Source: Gemmatimonadota bacterium (lineage in GTDB: Bacteria > Gemmatimonadota > Gemmatimonadetes > Longimicrobiales > Gaopeijiaceae). From it: a DNA stretch of 64,000 nucleotides. Location of the stretch: NCBI GenBank assembly GCA_028874995.1, contig JAPPGM010000126.1, forward strand, positions 19,996 through 83,995, in the 5' to 3' direction. The position numbers and the translations under genes were made by a program. Position 1 is the stretch's first letter, and each line of letters begins with the position of its first letter. Below the pieces are notes generated by a model, which did not search any database, was not told the DNA's origin, and saw only the letters and a list, made by a program, of their open reading frames with translations. This document shows positions 42,000-50,510 of this stretch, in pieces.

Positions 42000-43568
42000 A
42001 TGCAGCGTGCCGCCAAGCGAATCCTCTGGGTGGACGACGAGATCGATCTCCTCCGTCCCCATCTCCTCTTCCTGCAGCAGCGGGGCTACCACGTCGACGC
42101 CATCACCAACGGCGACGACGCACTCGCCCTCCTGCGCGACCACGCCTACGACCTGATCCTGCTCGACGAGCAGATGCCGGGGCGGCGCGGCCTCGAGGTC
42201 CTGCGCCTGATTCGCCACGACGACCCTCACGCCCGCGTGGTCATGGTCACCAAGTCCGAAGAGGACCACACCATGACGGAGGCGATCGGCCGCCAGGTGG
42301 AGGCGTACCTCGTGAAGCCGACGAGCCCGCGCCAGGTGCTGTCGGTGGTCACGCGCATCCTCGAGGGCTCAACCATTCAGCAGCAGCGCGCGGCACAGGA
42401 CTTCGCCGCGCGCTGGCCGGAGCTTTCGCGCAAGCGGGAGGAGGCTTCCACAGCCGCCGACTTCGCCCGGCTATACCAGGAGCTGGTCGACTGGCACCTG
42501 CGCCTGGAGCGGGCCGGCGAGACGGGTCTGCTCGCGACCGTCGAGTCCCTTCAGCAGGATCTTCGCCACGACTTCGGCCCCTGGATCACGCGGGAGTACC
42601 CCCGTTGGGTGAGGGGCGGAAAGGGGGCGCCGGCGCTTTCCGTCGACGTCGTGAAGACGCACGTGGTCCCCCTTCTGGACACGGAACCGGTCTTCCTGGT
42701 GGTGCTCGACTGCATGCGATTGGATCAATGGCGGGCGATCGCCCCGCTGGTGGGCGGGTTCTTCGACATCGACGAGGGCTACCACTATTCCATTCTGCCA
42801 ACCGCCACCCCCTACGCGCGCAACGCCATCTTCTCGGGCCTCTTTCCCGACCAGATCGCGGCCCGGCGGCCCGGCTGGTGGAACACCTCGGACGACGAGG
42901 GATCGCTCAACGCCTTCGAGAACGAGCTGCTCAGCGACCAGCTCCAGCGCCTCACCGGCCGGGAGGTGGCGGTCCACTACGAGAAGGTCTTCACCGACCG
43001 TGACGAAGCACAGGTGCGCGGCCGCCTCCTGTCGGCGCTGCGGGCCCGGGTTTCCGTGGTCGCCATGGTCTTCAACTTCGTGGACCTCATGACCCATGGA
43101 CGCTCCGAGTCCCCCATCCTGATGGAAGTGGCCAAGGACGAGGCGGCGCTCAGACAGCTGACCCGTTCCTGGTTCGAGCGGTCGACGGCGTTCTCGGTGC
43201 TCAAGGAGGCCGCAGCCCGGGGACACCGGGTCGTGCTGACCACCGACCACGGGTCCATCCACTGCCGACGTCCCGCCACCATCTACGCGCGCCGCGACGC
43301 CAGCACGAGTCTGCGCTACAAGTTCGGCGGCAACCTCCGCGCGCGGGATCCACGGTCGGCGTACGCACCCAGGAACGTGGCGACCCTGCGGCTGCCGAGG
43401 GGACCGGCGGGCACGAACTGCCTGGTCGCGCTCGACGACTACTTCTTCGTCTACCCCACGAAGCTCCGCGAGTACCAGCGGCGGTACCGCAACTCGTTCC
43501 TGCACGGGGGGATATCGCCGGAGGAGATGATCGTTCCGGTCTCGGTGCTGAGGCCGCGGCCGCGGTGA
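42000..43568 (+). CDS. porX: PorX-like response regulator with PglZ/alkaline-phosphatase domain
   Basis: A 522-residue protein. The receiver domain covers residues 1 to about 120, with acidic pocket Asp12-Asp13, phospho-acceptor Asp56 in LILLDEQMPG and Lys106 in YLVKPTSP. A helical linker leads to a PglZ-type phosphatase fold from about residue 230: VFLVVLDCMRLDQW, LPTATPYARNAIFSGLFP and VLTTDHGSIHCRRP carry likely zinc ligands and the nucleophilic Thr. In Bacteroidota, PorX controls the type IX secretion system and its PglZ domain has been reported to act on oligonucleotides. No cognate PorY kinase or Por secretion gene is here, so orthology is probable but the output is inferred. It lies between tonB-like and exporter genes. 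Confidence 0.85.
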   Translation: MQRAAKRILWVDDEIDLLRPHLLFLQQRGYHVDAITNGDDALALLRDHAYDLILLDEQMPGRRGLEVLRLIRHDDPHARVVMVTKSEEDHTMTEAIGRQVEAYLVKPTSPRQVLSVVTRILEGSTIQQQRAAQDFAARWPELSRKREEASTAADFARLYQELVDWHLRLERAGETGLLATVESLQQDLRHDFGPWITREYPRWVRGGKGAPALSVDVVKTHVVPLLDTEPVFLVVLDCMRLDQWRAIAPLVGGFFDIDEGYHYSILPTATPYARNAIFSGLFPDQIAARRPGWWNTSDDEGSLNAFENELLSDQLQRLTGREVAVHYEKVFTDRDEAQVRGRLLSALRARVSVVAMVFNFVDLMTHGRSESPILMEVAKDEAALRQLTRSWFERSTAFSVLKEAAARGHRVVLTTDHGSIHCRRPATIYARRDASTSLRYKFGGNLRARDPRSAYAPRNVATLRLPRGPAGTNCLVALDDYFFVYPTKLREYQRRYRNSFLHGGISPEEMIVPVSVLRPRPR

Positions 43569-43629
43569 CCTCGGTTCGTCTTCGGCCCACCCTGCCAATC
43601 CGCCGCGTCGCCCCTCCCCACGGCTGATC

Positions 43630-45441
43630 GTGGCGGGCTGGCGGAGGATTCTTTCGTACCTCGGGCCGCACCGGGGTGTCCTGCTGCTGGCGGCGCTGGC
43701 GAGCGTGGCCTACGCGGCCCTCGACGCCTTCTCCATCGTGGTGCTGATTCCATTCCTGGGCACGGTCTTCAGTGCGGCGGGAGGGAGCGGCAACGCCTCG
43801 GCCGAGCCCGGCCGGATCGACCGCGTGCTCGACTTCACCATAGGCCGCTTCGTCGACCTGGACGGCGACCCGCAGGCGGCGGTGGCCGGGATCATCGTCT
43901 TCATTCTGGTGCTGGTCGTGCTCAAGAACGCGGTGGACTTCGCGCGATCCTGGCTCTCGGCGCGCGTCGAGCAGGGGGTCACGCGCGACCTGCGCAACGA
44001 GGTCTACGGTCACCTGCTGGAACTCGATCTCGCCTTCTTCGGGCGGGTGCGCACCGGCCAGATCGTGTCCCGCCTCACCCACGATGTCGAGCAGCTCCGC
44101 ACCCTGGTCACCGCCGAACTCATCCGGGCGCTTTCGTGGGCGCTGGTCTTCACTGCGACGCTCTACTGGATGCTGGTCGTGTCGGCGCGGCTGACCCTGG
44201 CCGCCTTCATCGTCGTGCCGCTGACGATGGTGATCTGGGGACCGCTCATCCGCCGCCTCCGGCGCGGCGACCGCGAGGTTCTCGACATGGCGGGCGAGGT
44301 GAGCTCCCACATCCAGGAGACCGTGTCGGGGATCCGCATGGTCAAGTCGGCCGCGGCGGAGCCTCACGAACGCGGCCGCTTCCTGAAGCTGACCACGGGC
44401 TACTTCGAGACCTTTCTGCGAACGGTCCGGCTCCGCGCGCTGGCGGGCCCGATCACCGAGATCCTGGTGGCGCTGGGCACCGGGGCCCTCCTCTGGTACG
44501 GCGCGCGCATGGTGGTGGTGGAAGGGTCGCTCAGCGGCGAGGCGTTCGTCGGTTTCATCTTCCTGAGCACGAAGCTGTACGCGCCGGTCAAGTACCTGAG
44601 CAAGCTGCCGACCCTGATCCAGCCGGGCCTGGTCGGAGCCGAACGCATCTTCGAGTTCCTGGATGCCCCGGCGGGGATCAGGGACCGGAAACGGGCGCGG
44701 CCGTTCAACGGGGTGCGCGCGGGGATCCGCTATCGCGCCGTTCGCATGGAGTACCGCCCGGGCGAACCGGTGCTGCAGGATGTGGACTTCTTCGTCCCGG
44801 CGGGGGCGGTGGTGGCGCTGGTGGGTCCCAGCGGGGCCGGGAAGACCACCATCGTGGACCTGCTGGCCCGCTTCTACGATCCCACCGCCGGCGCGATCGA
44901 GTTCGACGGGACGGACATCCGCGACCTGCGCATCGCGTCGCTGCGGGGAGGGCTCGGGGTGGTGTCGCAGGAAACGGTGCTCTTCCACGATACCGTGCGT
45001 GCCAACATCGCCTACGGGCGGGACGACGCCACGCCGGAGCAGGTCGAGGCGGCGGCCCGCACGGCGCACGCCCACGACTTCGTGATGAACCTCCCGGACG
45101 GGTACGACACCGTGGTGGGGGAACGCGGAACCACGCTGTCGGGTGGCCAGCGCCAGCGCATCGCGATCGCGCGGGCCGTGTTGCGCGATCCCCCGGTGCT
45201 CGTCCTGGACGAGGCGACCAGCGCGCTCGACACCGAGTCGGAGCGGGTGGTCCAGGAGGCGATGGAGGCACTGCTCGCGGGCCGCACCGTCTTCGTGATC
45301 GCGCACCGGCTGTCGACGATCCGGCGCGCCGACCGGATCGTTGTCGTGGACGGGGGGCGGATCGTGCAGCAGGGCACGCACGCCGAGCTCATGGAGGAGG
45401 GGGGACTGTACCGCCGTCTGCGGGAGCTGCAGTTCCGGTGA
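43630..45441 (+). CDS. ABC transporter, fused permease-ATPase, MsbA-like
   Basis: 603 residues with six membrane helices in the first 320, then an ATPase domain: Walker A GPSGAGKT (about 399-406), VVSQETVLFHDTVRANIAYG, signature LSGGQRQR, Walker B PVLVLDEATS and IAHRLSTIRRAD. Homodimers of this type export lipids, lipid A or drugs. The start is GTG at 43630. Its stop overlaps the GTG of an LpxL-like acyltransferase gene (GTGA), a strong hint that the substrate is an acylated envelope lipid. Confidence 0.93.
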   Translation: MAGWRRILSYLGPHRGVLLLAALASVAYAALDAFSIVVLIPFLGTVFSAAGGSGNASAEPGRIDRVLDFTIGRFVDLDGDPQAAVAGIIVFILVLVVLKNAVDFARSWLSARVEQGVTRDLRNEVYGHLLELDLAFFGRVRTGQIVSRLTHDVEQLRTLVTAELIRALSWALVFTATLYWMLVVSARLTLAAFIVVPLTMVIWGPLIRRLRRGDREVLDMAGEVSSHIQETVSGIRMVKSAAAEPHERGRFLKLTTGYFETFLRTVRLRALAGPITEILVALGTGALLWYGARMVVVEGSLSGEAFVGFIFLSTKLYAPVKYLSKLPTLIQPGLVGAERIFEFLDAPAGIRDRKRARPFNGVRAGIRYRAVRMEYRPGEPVLQDVDFFVPAGAVVALVGPSGAGKTTIVDLLARFYDPTAGAIEFDGTDIRDLRIASLRGGLGVVSQETVLFHDTVRANIAYGRDDATPEQVEAAARTAHAHDFVMNLPDGYDTVVGERGTTLSGGQRQRIAIARAVLRDPPVLVLDEATSALDTESERVVQEAMEALLAGRTVFVIAHRLSTIRRADRIVVVDGGRIVQQGTHAELMEEGGLYRRLRELQFR

Positions 45442-46388
45442 GCGTGCTTCCCAGGTCGAAGCGCATGCGGCACCGCGTGGAGTACGCTGCGTTGCGCGCG
45501 GTGATCGCAGTCTGCAGGGCGGTGCCCGCGGGGGTGGCGGACCGGGTGGGGGTCGTCGTGGGGTGGGTGGTGGCGTGGTTGTGGCGGCCGCGCTGGGAGG
45601 TGGTGATGCGGCAGCTGCGGATGGCGTTTCCGGGGGAGGACGAGGGGTGGCGGCGACGGGTCGCGCGTGCTTCGTACGTACACTTCTGCGCGGAGGCGGT
45701 GGCGATGTTCAGGCTGGTGGGTGCACGCCGGACCGAGATCCTGGAGCGGACGCGCCTGAACGGAGAAGAGGTGCTGACGGAGGCGGCGGGGGAGGGGCGG
45801 GGGGTCACGCTGGTGAGCGGTCACCTGGGCAACTGGGAGGTGGGGACGGCGGGTGTGGTGGCGCGCGGCTTCCCCATGGACATCGTGGTGGCGCGGCAAC
45901 GCAACGTCCTCTTCGACCGCTACCTGGCCCGCGCGCGCAGACGGCTGGGCATCGGGCTGATCCCCCGCGAGGAAGCGCAACGCGGTGTGCTGGCCACCCT
46001 CAAGGCGGGAAGGGTGCTCGGGATCATGGGGGACCAGGACGCGCGGCGGGCCGGTATCTTCGTGGACTACTTCGGCCAGCCGGCATCCACGGCGCGCGGG
46101 CCGGCCGTGCTCTCGATGCGCGCGGGGGCAACGGTCGCGACCTTCTACACGATCCGAAGAGCAGGATGGAGGCCTCGCTACGACATCCATATCGAGCCGG
46201 TGAAGGAGGCGGACAGGGGCCGGGGCCGCACGGTGGCGGCCGCGGTGACCCGGGCCTTCACCGCCCGTTTGGAGGAGCGCGTGAGGCAGTATCCGGAACA
46301 GTATCTCTGGCATCACCGGCGCTGGAAGACGCAGCCGCCCGGCGATGATGACGGGGAACGCCGAGAGAACCGAGTATGTATAGATTGA
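45438..46388 (+). CDS. Lysophospholipid acyltransferase, LpxL/HtrB-like
   Basis: A 316-residue protein with one N-terminal hydrophobic stretch (residues about 15-45) and the acyltransferase HxxxxE motif in LVSGHLGNWEVG. IVVARQRNVLFDRYLARARRRLGI and LGIMGDQDARRAGIFVDYFGQPASTARGPA follow, as in lipid A late acyltransferases, and YLWHHRRWKTQP is the usual C-terminal motif. It would transfer a fatty acyl chain onto a lipid A-like or other lipid at the inner membrane. The GTG start lies in the stop of the MsbA-like gene, and the glycosyltransferase follows after 4 bases. Confidence 0.92.
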   Translation: MSVLPRSKRMRHRVEYAALRAVIAVCRAVPAGVADRVGVVVGWVVAWLWRPRWEVVMRQLRMAFPGEDEGWRRRVARASYVHFCAEAVAMFRLVGARRTEILERTRLNGEEVLTEAAGEGRGVTLVSGHLGNWEVGTAGVVARGFPMDIVVARQRNVLFDRYLARARRRLGIGLIPREEAQRGVLATLKAGRVLGIMGDQDARRAGIFVDYFGQPASTARGPAVLSMRAGATVATFYTIRRAGWRPRYDIHIEPVKEADRGRGRTVAAAVTRAFTARLEERVRQYPEQYLWHHRRWKTQPPGDDDGERRENRVCID

Positions 46389-46392
46389 CACC

Positions 46393-47145
46393 ATGATCCG
46401 CATCTGCATTCCCTGCCGCGACGAGGACCGCACCATCGGTGTGTTGCTCTGGAAGATCCGCGAGGTCATGCTGGGCATGGGCCGCGACTTCCACGTCTAC
46501 GTCCTAGACGATGCGTCGACCGACGGGACTCGCGCGCGGCTGGACAGGTACAGGCAGGTGCTGCCGCTGACGATCCTCTCCGAATCCAGGCCCATCGGGT
46601 ACGGCCGTGCCCTGGAGAAGCTGTTGAAGTGCGCCGCCGGGGAGACGCGCTACCCGAAGCGGGACGCGATCGTCACCATGCAGGCGGACTTCACCGAGCA
46701 CCCGACGGGGCTCCGCGTCCTGGTGCGCACCTTCGAGGGGGGCACCGATATCGTGGCCTGCGAGAGCGGCGAAGAGTCCGCGAACCAGCCGTGGACCGTG
46801 CGGCTCGCCCGCCGGCTTGGCCGGGTCGCGCTGGGACCCTCTTCGGGGGACGATTCCGGCATCGATTCGCTATTGGGCTTTCGGGCGTACCGCGCAGTTG
46901 TGGTCAGGAAGGCGTTGCGGGCGGCAGCCGGTCGGCCGCTCATCACCACCGACGGCTGGGCCGCCAACGCGGAGCTGATGAAGGTGCTGGCGCCCTTCGC
47001 CCGGCGGATTGCGCATGTGCCGTTGGGGTTGCGGTACGACATCCGCTGGCGGGGTACGCGGGTGCGTATTGTCCGTACGTTGCGGCAGATTCTGCGGGTG
47101 AGGAAGGTCGCACCGCTCGAGCCGGAGGGTCATGGTGCGGTCTAG
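46393..47145 (+). CDS. Family 2 glycosyltransferase
   Basis: A 250-residue soluble GT-A enzyme. Marks are RICIPCRDEDRTIGVLLWKI, VYVLDDASTDGT, and the sugar-nucleotide/metal region VTMQADFTEHP, with a later TTDGWAANAELM segment. No membrane helix is present, so it resembles polyprenyl-phosphate sugar transferases without the C-terminal helices. It probably decorates the lipid handled by the neighbouring acyltransferase and exporter; donor and acceptor are unknown. The last 14 bases overlap the next gene. Confidence 0.88.
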   Translation: MIRICIPCRDEDRTIGVLLWKIREVMLGMGRDFHVYVLDDASTDGTRARLDRYRQVLPLTILSESRPIGYGRALEKLLKCAAGETRYPKRDAIVTMQADFTEHPTGLRVLVRTFEGGTDIVACESGEESANQPWTVRLARRLGRVALGPSSGDDSGIDSLLGFRAYRAVVVRKALRAAAGRPLITTDGWAANAELMKVLAPFARRIAHVPLGLRYDIRWRGTRVRIVRTLRQILRVRKVAPLEPEGHGAV

Positions 47146-48112
47146 TGCTCCGCGGATGGCCCCGCCAGGATACAATGCCGGTCGAAGGCCGGGAAGGTTC
47201 CGTATCCGGGTTGCCGGGACGGTGAGACACGCACTGGCACGAGCGGTTGCGGCCACTGCCTTGGGCGTCTTGATGCTGGCACCGATGGCTGCCAGGGCCC
47301 AGGAGCGGGAAATCCTGATGCGTGACTCGCTTTCGGTGATGCGGGGGAACGCAGGTGTAGTGCCGCTCTGGATCGGAGAGGAGCTCCGATACAAGGTCAA
47401 GTACGGGATCATCGGGGTCGGCGAGGGGAGAATGGGTGTGGCAAGGCTCGATACGATCAATGGCTGGACGACGTACGTGGCCGAGATGCACATCAAGGGC
47501 TTGGGCATGGATCAGACAAGCTACAGCTGGATCGACACGGAGAAGCTGTTTTCCAGGCGCTTCGTCAAGGAAGAGGAAGATCGGCCTCGCGAGTACGACT
47601 TCCTTCCCGAAGAGCGTCTTGTCCACCAGATCGAGCATCTGGACAGCACTTGGTCGATAGAGACGTCAGAGCCGCTCGACGACATTGCCTTCGTGTACCT
47701 CGCGCGCACGCTCCCCCTGAAGGTCGGACAGATTTACGAATACAACCGGTATTTCAAGGAAGAACGCAATCCGATCATTCTGAAGGTTCTGCGCAGGGAC
47801 AAGCGGAAGGTGGGGGCTGGAGAGTTCAATACCATCGTCGTCCAGCCCATCATTCCGAAGAGCAGCCTGTTCGCCGAGGGCGGCAATGCCGAGATCCACC
47901 TCTCCGACGACGAGCGGCGACTGATGGTGTACATGAAGGTGGACGGACCGGTACTGCCTTTCAATTTCACCCTGCACCTGGAAGAGTTCCGGGAGGGCAG
48001 GGCGCTCGGCGACGATGGCGATGGGGAGGAGCAGGGCGACAAGGAGGACGACTCCGGGAAGTCCTCGGTCGGCAACCCGCCCAGGGCCCACCGCCCGGAT
48101 CCGCCGAACTGA
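47132..48112 (+). CDS. DUF3108 domain-containing protein, copy 1
   Basis: A 326-residue protein. A signal sequence (about residues 30-57, ending ARAQ) follows a basic leader; the true start may be later than 47132. The DUF3108 domain begins IGEELRYKVKYGIIGVGEGRM and runs through SWIDTEKLFSRRFVKEEED, PLDDIAFVYLARTLPLKVGQIYEYN and VGAGEFNTIVVQPIIPKSSLFAEGG. The C-terminal 35 residues are acidic and disordered. DUF3108 proteins are periplasmic or outer-membrane, beta-rich and uncharacterised. Closely related to copy 2 downstream, from which it is 2 bases away. Confidence 0.87.
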   Translation: MVRSSAPRMAPPGYNAGRRPGRFRIRVAGTVRHALARAVAATALGVLMLAPMAARAQEREILMRDSLSVMRGNAGVVPLWIGEELRYKVKYGIIGVGEGRMGVARLDTINGWTTYVAEMHIKGLGMDQTSYSWIDTEKLFSRRFVKEEEDRPREYDFLPEERLVHQIEHLDSTWSIETSEPLDDIAFVYLARTLPLKVGQIYEYNRYFKEERNPIILKVLRRDKRKVGAGEFNTIVVQPIIPKSSLFAEGGNAEIHLSDDERRLMVYMKVDGPVLPFNFTLHLEEFREGRALGDDGDGEEQGDKEDDSGKSSVGNPPRAHRPDPPN

Positions 48113-48114
48113 CG

Positions 48115-48900
48115 TTGCCTCGCGGGCCGCTGTCGTTCACTCTCCTCGCACTCGCTGCCCTCGTCCTCCCCCGCCCCGCCTCCCCCCAACAACCCGCACG
48201 GCCCGATTCTCTCACTGCCCCCTCCCCCGTCCCCTTCGGCCCCGGCGAGGAAGTCCGCTACAAGGTAAAGGTCGGCATCTTTTCCATCGGTGAGGCGGTC
48301 ATGCGAATCCCCCGCATCGACACGATCCGCGGAATCCCCGCCTACGCCATCGAGTGGACGATCGACGGCGGCTTCCCCGGCTTTCGCATCCGGGACCGGT
48401 TCTTCAGCTGGGTGGACACGCGCACCCTCGCGTCGCTGCGCTTCAAGAAGGAGACGCACAACGGGACGCAGCGCCGGGAACTCGATTTCTTCCCCGGGGA
48501 ACGCCGCTGGCAGCGCACCGACATCGACAGCGCGGGGGCCCTGCCCACCTCGCTGCCGCTCGACGACGTCTCGTTCGTGTACTTCGCCCGCACCCTCGAT
48601 CTGGAACCCGGCACCACCCGCAGCTTCGACCGGTTCTACGAGGAGGAGGGCAACCCCATCACGCTGCACGTGCTCAGGAAGGACCGCAGGGAGGTGGGCG
48701 CGGGCGAATTCGAAACCATCGTGATCCGTCCCGTGATCAGGAACACCAGCCTCTTCGCCGAGGACGCCAACGGCGAAATCCACGTCTCCGACGACCATCG
48801 CCGCCTGATTGTGTACATGAAGGCGGACCTTCCGCTGGTAAATCTCACCTTCCACCTGGAGGAGATCCGGGAGGGGGTGCCGCTGGGAGCATCTCCATGA
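48115..48900 (+). CDS. DUF3108 domain-containing protein, copy 2
   Basis: A 261-residue exported protein. The signal peptide (LSFTLLALAALVLPRPASPQQ) follows a TTG start at 48115, two bases after the stop of copy 1. The domain repeats the same milestones: GEEVRYKVKVGIFSIGEAVM, SWVDTRTLASLRFKKE, PLDDVSFVYFARTLDLEPGTT, VGAGEFETIVIRPVIRNTSLFAED. It lacks the acidic tail of copy 1. A tandem duplication is evident at protein level. The stop overlaps the next gene by ATGA. Confidence 0.87.
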   Translation: MPRGPLSFTLLALAALVLPRPASPQQPARPDSLTAPSPVPFGPGEEVRYKVKVGIFSIGEAVMRIPRIDTIRGIPAYAIEWTIDGGFPGFRIRDRFFSWVDTRTLASLRFKKETHNGTQRRELDFFPGERRWQRTDIDSAGALPTSLPLDDVSFVYFARTLDLEPGTTRSFDRFYEEEGNPITLHVLRKDRREVGAGEFETIVIRPVIRNTSLFAEDANGEIHVSDDHRRLIVYMKADLPLVNLTFHLEEIREGVPLGASP

Positions 48901-49454
48901 CGCCGCGGCGACGGGCGGTGCGGTTGTGGGGCGCCTGGATCCTCGCACTGGTCTACTTCTGGCTGGCCAGGCCGGACACCGAGTCCCTGTGGACGGGGGG
49001 CGCGGTCATCGGCGCCGGGCTGGTCGTTCGCGCCTGGGCGGCGGGGGTCCTGGAGAAGGACAGGGAGCTGGCCGTGTCGGGACCGTACGCCTTCACCCGC
49101 AACCCCCTCTACCTGGGCAGCTTCGTCATCGGCGTGGGCGCGGCCTTCGCCGGAGGGCGGACGTGGATCGGCGCCGTGTTTCTCGCCTTCTTCATCTGGG
49201 CCTATAGGGGGACGATGGCCCGCGAAGACGACCGTCTGGAGGAACGCTTCGGCGAGTGGTACCGGTCCTACCGGCATGCCGTGCCCGCCTTCCTGCCCCG
49301 GCTGACGCCCTACCGCCCACCCCGCGAAACGACGGTTGCCCCGACGCGCTTCTCGCTCGCACGCTACATGCGAAACCGTGAATGGGAAGCGGCGCTTGGA
49401 GGAGTTGCCGGGATGGGGATCCTGTTGCTCAAGGCAGGGGGGTACCTCGGGTAG
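48897..49454 (+). CDS. Isoprenylcysteine carboxyl methyltransferase-like membrane enzyme
   Basis: A 185-residue integral membrane protein of the ICMT/PEMT family. It has four to five hydrophobic segments and the cofactor motif VSGPYAFTRNPLYLGSF, followed by EDDRLEERFGEWYRSYRHAVPAFLP. Such enzymes methylate lipids or lipid-linked groups using SAM. The ATG overlaps the DUF3108 stop. It is the last gene of the envelope block and could add the final methyl group to the exported lipid. Confidence 0.85.
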   Translation: MTPRRRAVRLWGAWILALVYFWLARPDTESLWTGGAVIGAGLVVRAWAAGVLEKDRELAVSGPYAFTRNPLYLGSFVIGVGAAFAGGRTWIGAVFLAFFIWAYRGTMAREDDRLEERFGEWYRSYRHAVPAFLPRLTPYRPPRETTVAPTRFSLARYMRNREWEAALGGVAGMGILLLKAGGYLG

Positions 49455-49540
49455 TCGTTCACTCGCGGTGGACCATGCCGGGCCCCGGGCCAGTGCCGCC
49501 AGTGGGTTGCCCCTTGGACGACCGGCGCTGCAACGCGGCG

Positions 49541-49960
49541 TCACCCGGCGCTGTCCGGTGTCTCCCCGTCCACCTCCACCAGGTGCAGTGTCGGTCCCGT
49601 CAGAACATTGCCCTTCACCTTCACATCGAATTCGTATCGTCCCGGAACGGGGAAGACCACGTCCTCGAGGGGCATGACCAGTTGCGTACGGGGTGGTGGC
49701 CTGTCGGCGGGCCGGGGGGTCACCTCGGACTGCCCCTCGACCGTCAGCGTGGGCCGTCCGTCGGGTCCCCGAACATCGACGCGGAAGGAATGGCTGCCCG
49801 AGTCGCTCCGATCCCACTCGAGCGACAGCACCAGCGTCATCCGATCCTGCCGGGCGGGAAAACCCGCAGCGTACAGGTCGTGGAAGATGCCGTGCAGGTT
49901 GAGCTTACCGTCGGGAGTGGCGGTCGCGTGGTCGCAGACGGCGGAGGTGAGGATTCTCAT
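49541..49960 (-). CDS. DUF6941-like protein
   Basis: A 139-residue soluble beta-rich protein starting MRILTSAVCDHATATPDGKLNLHGIF, then alternating strands (MTLVLSLEW, HSFRVDVRGPDG) and ending PGRYEFDVKVKGNVLTGPTLHLVEV. This resembles DUF6941 proteins, which are of unknown role. It stands alone and is divergent from the small gene at 50109. Confidence 0.7.
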   Translation of the reverse strand: MRILTSAVCDHATATPDGKLNLHGIFHDLYAAGFPARQDRMTLVLSLEWDRSDSGSHSFRVDVRGPDGRPTLTVEGQSEVTPRPADRPPPRTQLVMPLEDVVFPVPGRYEFDVKVKGNVLTGPTLHLVEVDGETPDSAG

Positions 49961-49997
49961 CGGTGGTGGTTCGGCGACCGAGCTCCGGGCCGCTTTC

Positions 49998-50027
49998 TTG
50001 CCATTGTTGCGTGTTCACGTAAGTTAG
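49998..50027 (+). promoter_or_regulatory. FCB-type promoter, TTG-N19-TAnnTTxG
   Basis: TTG at 49998-50000 and TAAGTTAG at 50020-50027 are separated by exactly 19 bases, matching the Bacteroidota TTG-N19-TAnnTTTG consensus at all but one key base. It points to the gene at 50109. Confidence 0.5.
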
Positions 50028-50108
50028 GGGCTTCGTCCGGGCGGCATGCGGCCCCGCGGACAGAAGGCGGGTGGATCCCGCCGGACCGACCAATTACAAG
50101 GAGGAGTA

Positions 50109-50363
50109 GTGGCGAAGCAAGAGCCGATGGACCGAGCGCGGGACGAGTTGTTCAGCCATATCCACCGTTGCGGCGTCCTCCAGGCGCACGAAGATGACCA
50201 GGATTCGTGGATGACGGAGACGATCGAATACCTGGCGGAGCGCTACCCGGACCTGGGTGTGCAGGAGCTGACGCAGCTCAAGGCGGTGGGAATGCAGTTC
50301 TGCAAACCCGTGATCTCGCGGCTCAAGCGCGAGGAGCCGGCGGTACAGCCCGCGGTGGACTAG
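50109..50363 (+). CDS. Small acidic-helical hypothetical protein, 84 residues
   Basis: The GTG start at 50109 is set by AGGAGG four bases upstream. The protein is soluble and helical: RARDELFSHIHRCGVLQAHE, WMTETIEYLAERYPDLGVQE, QLKAVGMQFCKPVISRLKRE. Two Cys residues are present. It resembles another small helical protein at 59231 in style but not clearly in sequence. Function unknown. Confidence 0.68.
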   Translation: MAKQEPMDRARDELFSHIHRCGVLQAHEDDQDSWMTETIEYLAERYPDLGVQELTQLKAVGMQFCKPVISRLKREEPAVQPAVD

Positions 50364-50510
50364 GAAGACAGCGAGGCCATGCTGGGAGCACCCCGAGAGG
50401 CTTGACCAGCAGCCCCGACAGATGAACGAGGCGGCCCGGCGCGGATTCATCGCCGAGCGAAAGACGGGAAGGGTTTCCACGGGCCGCCACATTTCGGGAG
50501 ATAATAGGAC

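Noticed and set aside
42000-43568. PglZ domain as part of a BREX-type defence system
   Set aside because: It is fused to a receiver domain as in PorX, and no brx genes lie nearby.
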